DNA of 32,462 bases, taken from Porodaedalea pini (lineage: Eukaryota > Basidiomycota > Agaricomycetes > Hymenochaetales > Hymenochaetaceae). Position numbers and translations under genes: made by a program. The notes beneath the pieces were generated by a model. It was not told the origin of the DNA. It searched no databases and saw nothing but the letters and a program-made list of their open reading frames with translations. The DNA is taken from NCBI GenBank assembly GCA_002794775.1, contig NBAY01000160.1:1-32462 (forward strand), in the 5' to 3' direction. This document shows, in pieces, positions 16,440 through 26,722 of the stretch; within the stretch, counting starts at the first letter, position 1, and every line of letters starts with the position of its first letter.

Positions 16440-18230
16440 TCATCGGGTCCTTTTCTTCCAGAGCTTACAGAGTCTCTTTCATCGACCGACGCTCATTGCC
16501 CATCAGCACGCGATTACTGGCGTCAAGGCGGCATTCCCTGATATGTAAAGACTTTATCGTTGACCGAGCTTGAAGCAATGAATATCAGCGATGTGACGAA
16601 AGCATTGGTATTTCCCAATTGTCGCATCAGCTCCGATGATATCGCCTGCCTCATGCTCACGTCATGTTGTTCTTCGTCAGTCGTACCTTCTGTCGAGTAT
16701 CCGTGGCAAAAGAAAACAACACAATGCCACTTCAAGGTCGCGCTTTCTCGATTGGATCTTCTTGATCACGTAGCGAGCGTGCCTGAAGCTCATTTCAAGC
16801 TCTGGAAGTGAATGCGAAGTAATGTAACCTGAATTTTCTTCGCTTCGTGTTCAATTTGTATATGGCAGTCAACATCATGCTAAATCCACGACTATCGTCC
16901 ATCGTCCCCGCAATCTGGATGAATGATGCAGTAAATTACGCATCACATATACCTTCAGTCCGAACTTCCTCCTTATTCAATTTGTCGTAATGTTACCGCT
17001 GCACTATATCCCAACGAGCTACTCGATTTGTGCTGCATGCAAACTTTCATCTTTGGCGGAGGGGCAGTTCCAGTCAAGACTGCAGTCGATTTTTCAGACT
17101 TCATCGAGCGACACGGAGCTCCGCGAAGCTCATTGCGGGCTGGATTCGGTCTGAGTGAGACAGGAGTAGGTAGCTTCCAACATCTCAGTCATTGTTATTG
17201 CGTTAAAACTAGTCCCTAACCAACCTGATGTCTTATGCAGGTTGCATATACGACACCAGGTCTATTGTGCGTGATGTCCAGATGAGCTCCGAGAAATGTC
17301 TGTTCTTGGGAAAATGCTGCGACGGCACGTCTATGCGCATCATCTCTCCCTCAACAAAAGAAGTGTGCCCCACTTTCGAAATAAGTTAGCTCCAACTGAA
17401 GGGTCCGACCGTCTTCCGCGAATATTAACGACCTCAGAGGCGACCGATAAGGCCTTCAGCTGCGATGGTTGGTTCATCACTGGTGACAACGCTCAACTAG
17501 ACTAGGATGGGAATCTGCACCTCGTAGGACGTAACAAAGACTATACTGATGTTAATGATAACAAGCGTCCGAGCGTGGATGTCGAGCACTTCATCGAGGG
17601 CAGCGCGATAGAGTGAATCATGAGGTCGCTCGTCCACATCTGTGCGATACGTCTACCCGATACAGACACAGAGTCATATGTTTCTCTACCAGCATATCTT
17701 TCGCGTGGAGGATGATCTGTATACAGAATATATCCTTGTTATCTCGGAAACCAATCGCGCGATTAGGAATGCATGCATCGCCTTCTGTCAACTAGCGCCT
17801 CACATCATTCTTCCCCTGCCTCGTCACTTCTTCATAAAGACTGTTCTCGGAAAGGCTTCGCCACTGCGCTCATTACATCGTAAATGCAGGGGTTACACGT
17901 CAGCTTGGAGTCGAGATTATAGTCAACCGCTCCGTTGCCAGCATCGTCTGGGAGTTTCCCCCGAAAATGTTATTGAAGAAATCGTCTTCGAGGTAATTGC
18001 ATCGGCTTTGTATCGGGACGGTTTATCCCAACAGCGCTCGCAGGGCGTCTTTGACGTTAACGTTTTGTTTATGCATCTTATGCGCTTGAAGCATATTACT
18101 TAAGGGCATCCAATATCTGCAGACATTGAACCGCTGAAAAGCCCAGAGGTCAGCCGGCTCCGCGATTACCTGTTCACCACAATGGTGACTTACTAGACTT
18201 CGATGATTCCTTCAGCTATGACCCTTTGGT
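16440..18230 (+). pseudogene. NRPS-like adenylating enzyme (ANL superfamily) pseudogene, adenylation domain plus carrier remnant
   Basis: Scattered pieces in several frames line up in the order of a basidiomycete NRPS-like adenylation domain. They are RPTLIAHQHAITGVKAAFPD (about 16480-16545); ALVFPNCRISSDDIACLMLT with a ruined SGSTG loop (now SCCSSS); LLDHVASVPEAHFKLWK; FGGGAVPVKTAVDFSDFIER and SLRAGFGLSETGVGS (about 17050-17175); GWFITGDNAQLD, a TAG, then DGNLHLVGRNKD (about 17460-17545); VEDDLYTEYILVISETNRAI and LPLPRHFFIKTVLGKAS (17705-17870); and VFDVNVLFMHLMRLKHIT (about 18050-18103), where the Ser that carries the phosphopantetheine arm is missing. Intact enzymes of this type activate a carboxylic acid as its adenylate and pass it to a carrier thiol. 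Multiple stops and frameshifts, and loss of both the nucleotide loop and the carrier Ser, make this non-functional. Confidence 0.85.
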
Positions 18231-18618
18231 ATGTCTAGATCCTAACCGCTCTATCATTCATTCATGTTGCTCACGCACCGACAAAGGTCATAGAGTCCAC
18301 CGGAAATATTCACTTTGTACCATATGACGAGGATCGTCAGAGGAAAACTCTTCAATACTCATTTTATAATATGCTTGTCCATAGACTTTGAATGACCGTA
18401 GTCCCTTAAAAATGTTACTCGGTACGAGTGTTGCGTTTTGACCGCATCGGCAATAAACCAATTTAATCGATTGCATGGAACTTTTTTCATTGTCGAGACA
18501 ATATTATGACGTTAATGGTGACAAGACGCAATAACTGTACAGCAAACTCCAAGAAAAAGAGTAAGAACACCTCGATCCACAGGAAATATCTGACCTCACA
18601 GGTCGCTGCGATTAAGTT
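18231..18618. other. Intergenic, no gene seen
   Basis: This lies between the NRPS-like pseudogene and the 3' end of the F-box gene. The short frames here are unsupported. It probably contains the 3' untranslated region of the minus-strand F-box gene. Confidence 0.6.
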
Positions 18619-20521
18619 TCAAGTAGCCAACTCCCCAGAGCCGGATCCAATTCGACCTTCCGACCGCGCAAAACGCCTAAGTCGACTCCTGTTCCTCGTG
18701 TCCTTCATCCTGTTCCTCGTGTCCTTCATCCTGTTAACGGCATCCACCACCTCTTCCCAGTGTTTATGGTTTAATTGTACCCCCCTAACTCGCGCAGGCT
18801 CGAATTGGCATTTGTCGAAATGCCCAGTATGAAGACTCGCAGAGATCTCCGGAGTGTCGTTGTTGCGAAAGAGATCGCAGAGCATTTTCGTTGTCGGCTG
18901 TACCAAGTTCTTTGGAATAACTGAAAGCCCAAAGTTGAGCTCCTCCAGACACGTAAAGGTGGATGAGGACGACAACGATTTATCTGTCAGAGGCTTTACT
19001 CGTACGAACAACGATAATATTCTGATCTTGGGGCAATAACGAGCGACGATGCGAAGCGCCTCGAGCGACAGACCAGGCTCGTCCAAATCCATCCGTCTTG
19101 GCGTCCATGAGAGCTGCAGGACCTCAAGCGGCGTCCTGCGACGTAGTAGTGCATCCTCTAACTCGTGATCATCAATCGGCACCACAAAATCGAGCAAAAT
19201 TGTGAGCTCTTTCAAGCACTGAAGTTCCAAAATAGGGCCAAGAGCTAAACAGCGAAGCCGTCGTGCACGGCTGTCGGGATCTCTGTACTCCTCAGACCAT
19301 TCAAGAGTTTGGTTCAACTTCCCACCAACCATGTTACTGGACGTGCATGCTACTATCTCGAGAGAGGAAAGCAATGGGCAACATTGCGATATTGCAACGA
19401 ACAGATTGTGACAGGCCGGTGGAGTAGCGTAATCGCGGCAACCAATGGTCAATGAAGTCAAATTCCCAAGAATAGGTCGTAAGTTGCGAACAACGATGTC
19501 TGCTGACTGTGCTTTGATGGGTAAAAACAAAGTTTTCAGCTCCGGGAATGCATTTTGCGGTAGTGGCGAAGACATTCGTATGCATTTGGGTGTATAGTAC
19601 GTACGCCGACCAGAATTTCGGAGTGATTGAATGCGAGGAAACCTGGACAGCATCTCGAAGAGATCTGGGGTGAGCATCGTACTGTTCACCTTGACGGTTG
19701 TCAAATATGAACCGTGAAGGCGCACAAGGTAATCCCGAATAACCTCATCAAGCTCCAAATGGTGAGGATGGTTTCCGGCATGCCACTTAGAATCTGCTCC
19801 CGGCGTAGCTTTAATTCCGAAACTCTGGAGATGAGGTGACAAAATAATGGCATCATTGAAAAACACTTTAAGAGGGGTCCAGGAGGTGGCAGGTCTATGG
19901 GGTTGGACATCGACAACTAACTCCAAACACTTCAGTTGTCCGAACAACAAAGTAGCAAGCGAAAGGACAGAGAGGTCTTTCGATGTATCGACATGAAGAG
20001 ATATGATATTGGGCAGAAGGTGAGGATACTTCTGACCGTTAGCGATAATTTGTAGCATGGTTTTTCCGAAGTAGACCGCATTGTCGCGGGTGAAGTATGG
20101 CTTGTGGTCGTAACAAGGATAGCTGGAAATTCGGAGGCTGGTAACGAAGCTGGCGTAAGCATGAAACCTCTTCCAACATTGTTCGGACGGAAGGGTCGAA
20201 AACGAGAGCGTCTTGTTTCCGATAACATGTTTCGCACCAACCTGAAACACAAAACGAATCAGAAAAAAGGTTTGTTTTACTTTTCTAAAAGTTTGCTCGT
20301 ACCCAGCTATGGGAAAGATTCTGTCCTCCTACCTTAAAATCTCCCAGGAGCTGCAGCAAGGGGAGCACGCTATCCAACTCGCCCCATAGACAGTAGACAG
20401 CAATCTGCAACCAGGATTTGCAGACACGCGCACACCGTGACTGCGTCTTTTTGTCGAGGCCCCTGAACACATAATTGAGGAGTTCTGGGAGATACAGGAC
20501 GACGGAGCTAGGTTCCGACAT
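18619..20521 (-). CDS. F-box / leucine-rich-repeat protein (2 exons, about 603 aa)
   Basis: Exon 1 is 20521-20333 and exon 2 is 20241-18619, joined by a 91-nt phase-0 intron (GTAGGA...TTTCAG). The ATG at 20521 gives MSEPSSVVLYLPELLNYVFR, then LDKKTQSRCARVCKSWLQIA, an N-terminal F-box. F-box proteins bind Skp1 and choose substrates for an SCF ubiquitin ligase. Exon 2 is a long run of loosely repeated leucine-rich segments (RLHGSYLTTVKVNSTMLTPD, LRPILGNLTSLTIGCRD, CLKELTILLDFVVPIDDHEL, CLEELNFGLSV). This is the usual layout and size of the large, fast-evolving F-box families of mushrooms, so a specific substrate cannot be named. The C-terminus has a duplicated RMKDTRN. The gene is divergent from the GTPase gene at 21829. 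The splice join is predicted, not proven. Confidence 0.85.
18688..18729. repeat. 21-bp perfect tandem duplication in the F-box gene
   Basis: The unit cctgttcctcgtgtccttca(t) occurs twice in a row and duplicates the heptapeptide RMKDTRN near the C-terminus without breaking the frame. Confidence 0.9.
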
Positions 20522-21828
20522 TTGAAGGGCCGCTGGAATATGGACAAGAGTCAACACGTCCCTTATCAGTGACACTCGGAATATGTAAGTACGTAACGTG
20601 ACTCAGTGTCACAGAGCGAAGACACTACGAGCCTTTTCCGAGTCTGTACGTAACAACTAACATGACCGCCACACTCAGTTTTTGTCGTTCTCAGGCTGCT
20701 GGCGACATTAGGCCCGATACACAGTCGGATATCCCTCGATTCTGGAGTTGAGATATTGCCTACTTTCTCAACAACAATTATGTGATTCAAAGCCTCAGGT
20801 CTTAGTCGATCGAGTTTTTCTCTAGAGGCGCAAATTCGACATCTTCACGATTCTAACCGGACCTCAGAACGGACCAAAAATATGCGTCACAACATGGTTC
20901 CGGGCAAAAACTCTATTAAAGAGAGCGTTCAGGCATATTAATTAGCTAGGGCCTTGACGAACGGCTCGGAGTACGCTCGCAATGAGCAGTGCATAATCAT
21001 CGATCGAGCTAGACTGCTACTGTGCTAGTACTGGTTTGTGCGGAAAAAGTAATGGAAACAAGCCATCAGGTAGAGCTGGATGTTATTTTCACATACAATT
21101 GTGTACTCACGACAGTATAGACAGTCCACTCTTTTCGATCACTTTGGCACCAGCGAGAAGCTCGGCGATACGAGGACGTACATCATGACCACGTAGGCTA
21201 CGCGCAGGGATCAAAGTCAGTGTCTGCACGTTAATTTCTTGCATTTCAGTAGCAGTAACTACACTCGGCTAATCATAAGGTGTGCACACTTAGACATGAT
21301 GCACTTGGGGCGAAGAATGGGGCGAAGAAGCTTGCGGTATGCGCGAGACTCTGTGGATCTAATGAGCCTGTTCTTTGAAGCATGCGGAAACTTGCAACAG
21401 CCGGCATTTTCAGCTTTTCTACATTATTGAGGCTATCGGTCGAAGACTTCGTTTTGATACACGTTCGCTGCATTCTCAAGTCCAGAAGAGCAATATGGGA
21501 AATGAGAACCCAATCCTTGAGGCCAAGGCATGTTAAATCGAAGGTCCAGACTCATCTATGAAGGGAACAGGAGTCTGAAGGTGCTCTCCGTCTATGCCGT
21601 GTGTAATAGCTCCGACTTGCGTGAGTCACATTGATTAAAAGAGCTGGACGACTCTACCATGCTATTTTAGGACATACCAGATAACCGAACTCATGGCCGA
21701 CGCGGGACGCGGCATATAACACCACTTGCATTCGATTCTCATTTGCTCACCATCCCACTTCGAAAACTAGCTCAGCTCAAAGCGACATTTCACTCGATAT
21801 AAAGCTCTCCTTCGATATTCTGGGTGTC
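20522..21828. promoter_or_regulatory. Divergent intergenic region between the F-box gene and the SLIP-GC-like gene
   Basis: About 1.3 kb without a supportable gene, lying upstream of both divergent genes. On the plus strand there is a TATA-like catataac at about 21714-21721, placed to give a leader of roughly 80 nt for the GTPase gene, and a second gatataaag at about 21797 that is too close to the ATG for a normal leader. No element for the F-box side was recognised. Confidence 0.4.
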
Positions 21829-24800
21829 ATGAACGACTCCATTCTGCGCCAACTAACTCAGGCATCCTCCGCCTTGGTAGAGGCTGTTACTATCGTCAGC
21901 TCTCTCATCGAGGATGCCGAGTACTCACGCGTTCCAGCCACACATCAGCATAGTCGGGATATCTCATGCTTTCGTTCCGAGATGCAAAGTATGGCTTTGC
22001 GGTTATACGGACTTATCCGCGTCGCATCGAGTATCGACCTTCCACCAGACTCGAATGGTCACGTGTTGTTCACTGAGGCAGTCACGCAGCTGAGCAACGC
22101 GATTAGCTCTGCCAAAAATTTGACCGTTGAGTTGCAGACTGTATCTACTGCACAGAAGACTGTGGTGGATACTGCTGGGAACTTCATTGGCGCACTACTT
22201 GAGACTACCCGGAATCTGACCTCTTCTTCTACCCGTATCTGCAACACACTCGACGTTCTTCACGATATTTACAAGAAGCATCTCGTTTCATATATCACAC
22301 AGGCCGGCTACTCGTATCCTCAGGATCCTGCCTATGTTTCAGCTTTAGGCGCGGTGTTGGAACTCGTATTTTGCGAAAATCCCTTCGACATGTTTACAGA
22401 TCCTACGAGCTTCGAAACGTTTTTGTCGACACTCGATCATATGAATTCGCGCATTGGTCCTGTACCGGCTTCCATCGAAGCAACCCAGCTGTTGGGTGCT
22501 TTTCGTGTCACTGATCTCATGCGCTGTCGGGGTCAGAATGCTAGTTCAGGGTGCATTGATCGAGTGGCCGAGTCTTACGTCTGCGTTCTGGAAGGCCTTC
22601 GGAAGTACCTGGATGCCGATATTGATTTTCTGTCATCGGAGCTTAGCCAAAAGCTAGAACAAAGTCGTTTATGGGACGGGAAAGACCACAGCAAGGTGAC
22701 GGACAGCGACTATCTCGATTCAGAATACTTGTCCGTAGTGCGCAAAACTGCAGACAAAGTTAACTCCGAGATCGAACGTGAAACGGAGAGGGTATTTCGT
22801 GTCGGGATATGTGGCATGACAAAGGCTGGGTAAGACTATGAGCTCCTTGCCCGCATAAGTGTGCCTAATTACGCCTGTTCCAGAAAATCGCTCTTCTTGA
22901 ATGCTATCATAGGTCGGAAACTACTTCCGACAGACGGTAATTTTGTCTTCTTCTGTCTGTTTGTTAGCGCCTAATTTCTTCTCACTGTCGCCTTCTGCAG
23001 AGCTGCCTTCAACTGCGTTGCCGTGTCGCATTCGCCATGATCTGCACCAAGAGCCGCATCTTGTGGTCTGTAGACCAAACGAGCATTTCGTTTTACAAGA
23101 ATGCATTAAAGAACTTCGCAACAAAATCACAGGTATGAGCTACTCTCTGAATTGTATGAATGCACAGTATAACTTCGTCTCTGAAGATGATTTTGTATCC
23201 AAACCAAAGTCTAAAGTCAAATGGGAGCAACTACCGTTGTCAACTCGATTGAATTGGAAGGTGTTCAGGAAACCATCATTTGTGTTGCTTAGAGAAGCTC
23301 ATGGTGAAGAGGCGGTCATAAAACTGGTTCGTCGAGCCGATTTCTTTTATCTGTCAGAACAGTGTTGAACCAAGTTTTCGTTAGCTTGGTCAAGTCAACG
23401 ATGTTGCCCGGTTATGCTATATGTTTGATGTGGAACTTCTACAAGACATGAACGTCTGGCCTCTGTTAACGGTCGAGTTCCTGTCATTTATACACGAAAC
23501 GTTTACCGGCACATTTGAGGTGAGGATATCTGCGTAGGTTTCCGCGTTGTATGAACTAACTTGGCTGTATGCAGTTCTTTGACTTACCGGTAATTAACCA
23601 GGACCTTGACACATAGAAGATTATAACTGATACTTATATAGGGAATAGACGAAGCTACGGTCAACGTGAGAAAAATTCTTTGCCTAGAAATGCCCTTCTT
23701 TAACTGGCCCTCGCGTGCCATAGAACTTCATATACGTTGATCTTATTGAGTGTGTTCGAAAACACGTCTACGCCATCGTCCCTGTCGTATCTCTCAAGCA
23801 GATATCATCGAATTACTGGAGGAATGTCGTTCCAAATATTGTAGGGACCACAACCGAAACTCCACTCATCATCTGCACACACCTTGATCAGGTGAGCGTT
23901 TTATACCCTATTTATTTTCGGCAGGCCTTTTTTATCAATTCCTACCATTAGTTCGCCGATCCCGGGAGTGAAAATGTCGAAATACTGGCAACTGCGGCTT
24001 GGAGGGTGTTCAATCCGAAATCAGATCGCGCCGACTTCACCTCCAAATGCATAAACTGTTCGTCTCTTTTGGGATTTGGAGCTCAGAAGCTTCTTCGAGA
24101 GTCACTCAACAATACGAAGAAGCCAGCTTTCGACACCATATACGACGAAGCTAAATGGACTCCGGAACATGAGGCACGTCAAGTTACTATTCCTTGACTG
24201 TGTAAACATTGACATCAGTATGAAGTGTGTCCGTGAAATCTGCGGCAAAGGAAGAAGTGCGAGAAGAAATTACGACAGACTGACGTTCAACGACTGGAAG
24301 GAAGAGCTCGAAGATGCCATTGACAGAAGTGGTATCAGACGTGCAGCGACCCAATTCACAACCATTTTACTAAGGGAGGCCCAGTCGAAGGCACTCTCGG
24401 ATGGCATAATTACTATCAATAGCCTACTTTTGAAGATCCTTTATGCGCGGAAGTGAGCTAATCCTCTCTACGTAGTACTTGATATTAAATAAGATTTGAT
24501 TGCAGATCAGCTTTACAACGTCTAGGTCGTACACGAGAAGATTGCGAAATAGCTAAGAAGGCGTTCGAAGCAGCTAAGGGAGAAATAAATTGTGCGGAGG
24601 AAGTATGGGATGCCGAAGATAAGCGACTCCGAGCCAAGGCATCCCAAAGCATCGAAATCGCCTTCAGTGATCTTGAAGACACGATGATTGAATCAGTGCA
24701 GCGAGACTACAGGAAGGAGATCAATTCGTTCGTAACAGAGTACAAAGAAGAAGCGAGTACAGGGATTTTATTTCGCTCTTGAATACTACTTACTCCATTT

Positions 24801-25551
24801 CTAAAGGGAGTTTCTCAAATCTCTCCCGGGAGAGTGCGCTTTGACAAAGAGTCAACAAGCAAAATGTTCCTTTCGATGTTTCAACCGAAGGTTAAATTTG
24901 CCATGGAGCTAATGAAGAACCAATTTATCGAGCGTACGAGAAGAGACATCGTGGATAAGCAGGTCACGGATCAGATCGACTTTCTTGCCAAGTGTCTTAA
25001 CGACCGCTTCGACGGAACACAAAAGAATACCATCATTGGGAAAGTCATTGCGGAAACCACGGAAGTCCCAAGTCGCATTGACGCTGTTCCAGTCTCAGAT
25101 CTCCTCCAGAAATGCCGTCAGCTCGTACGACAGGGTTTTGATGGTGACTGCTGGAACAAGGTAAGTAGGGTAAGATTTTTTTTTTCCTTCCTTGCAATAC
25201 TGAACACTCGAGCAGGCTTCTTACAGCTACTACAGCGTCATTGACGAGAATAAAGTGATCGATACGCTTAAACAAGGCTCGATAAAGCCGCTTGTCCGCG
25301 ACTTACGGCGACTAGCAATACCTGAATTCAACCGTCTAATGGACAGTGGCCGGAATGCCGTGGAAAGCACTATAAAGGAGATGTTGGAAAAAGAAGATAA
25401 GGACTTCTCGAAAGAGCTTTCCAAGAAGGATACGCCGCCATTGCCCAGAGACGTCGCAGCTTCGGTCGCTGCTTTCTTGAACTTCAACTCGGCTGCTTCA
25501 GCTATGGACGAGCTAGGGGTGCAATATGAGAAGTTTTCTACGAAGACGTGA
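21829..25551 (+). CDS. Dynamin-superfamily GTPase resembling nuclear GTPase SLIP-GC (13 predicted exons, about 1010 aa)
   Basis: Predicted exons: 21829-22829, 22884-22936, 23001-23132, 23187-23326, 23385-23519, 23575-23589, 23642-23665, 23724-23891, 23952-24177, 24251-24452, 24506-24756, 24811-25160, 25216-25551. The phases agree throughout. Residues 1-320 are a helical region without a family I recognise. The GTPase follows: P-loop GMTKAGKS (329-336), cut by intron 1; NAIIGRKLLPTD, then ELPSTALPCRIRH (switch I); FFDLPGIDEATVN with DLPG at 490-493, cut by an intron; and THLDQ (552-556) in place of the usual T/N-K-x-D. LGQVNDVARLCYMFDVELL precedes the DLPG. The second half is mostly helical with a charged coiled-coil (about 700-780). 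Large GTPases of this kind use nucleotide-driven assembly; mammalian SLIP-GC acts in germinal-centre B-cell nuclei. The role in fungi is unknown. The least certain joins are 23133-23186 (could be coding), 23327-23384 and 24178-24250. Confidence 0.8.
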
Positions 25552-26722
25552 AGGTCGGTTCGGTCTTTCCTTCGGAAGCTCCGATACATATCTGTTGAAC
25601 TGCTTAAGAATAGATGTTTTGAAGGATAATGTCGGCATGCAGACACGTGCAGGGTCTCGCTGTGTTTCAATCACTCTTTCCTACTGTTTCCTAATGTATC
25701 GTCAATCTACAACTGACCTTTGCGCCTCTCTGTTTTCCTTTCCCTTCTGAATGATGCAATGGTCGGAATTTGGGCTGGAATCCGGGTTCTCAAGTCCGCT
25801 TGCAGGTGAACTCGATATAAAGGGTAGACGAAACATCGCACCCAAATTCGCTGAAAGCGAAGTATTTGAGATCTCGAAACCGTACTACTCATGGCGCGCC
25901 ATACACGACGGGAAAATTATGAGATCTGAAGCAACAGGAACAGAGACGAGTACGACAGTTGGTATACAAATCGGGACAGCAATGTGACGGGAAACGGGAA
26001 AGCAACGGAGTTCTCCCCGCACAGAAATTAACATTGCAAAGTTTCGCCACATCGACAAGCGAAAAGGGGATCTTCATACGGATCAGAAGACTAACAAAAT
26101 ACGAGCACAAAGAGCTAGCGACCGAGGCGGCGTCGGGGACGCAGCGGGAACAAGGAAAGGCGTAAGGTAAAAGAGAAAGATGGGATCACGAAGCGCGAAA
26201 CAAAGGGACTAAGATTGGAGCACCCGGAGACGTTCTTGTCGGGGAAAACTTGAAGTAAAAAATTATCTTCGATCGAAAATACTAGAACAAAGCTGGTAAG
26301 CGCCGAAGATGTCGGTTAGGCTTGACGCAAAAAGGGAGAGTGCAAAGACAGTACAGGAACGAGGCAGCAAATGGAAGGGACGGGCGAATAATAAGACAGA
26401 TGTTTATGCGAATAATTATCAGAACAAAGAAAAGCGACAGCGAGAAAATAATAGGACCTCAGCTGAGAGAAGGGAAAAGAAAGGTCCGCTGTTACAGTAG
26501 CGATGTCGATAATGAGTCTTAAATATAAAAGTACAAATGCGTTGGGTGAATGAGAGAGTGACCGAGTGACCCCAAAAGCCCAAAACATTAGAGAGAGAGA
26601 AAAAAAAAACAGGCGAAAACGCAGAAGCAGGCAAGAGGGAAGGCGATCCATGCGCCAAATATGTGTTCGACCGTTCAACCGCTGTGTCGTGTTTCAATTC
26701 ATAGAGGTTTCAGACCTTCAGC
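25552..26722. other. Intergenic, purine-rich in the right part, no gene seen
   Basis: The reading frames here are short and without recognisable motifs. From about 26,050 the plus strand is strongly enriched in A and G (for example around 26160-26640), which produces long open frames by composition alone. The two genes converge here, so both 3' untranslated regions should fall in this stretch. Confidence 0.6.

Noticed and set aside
26309..26678. Overlapping open frames on both strands in purine-rich DNA
   Set aside because: They are explained by base composition; no motif or splice partner was found.
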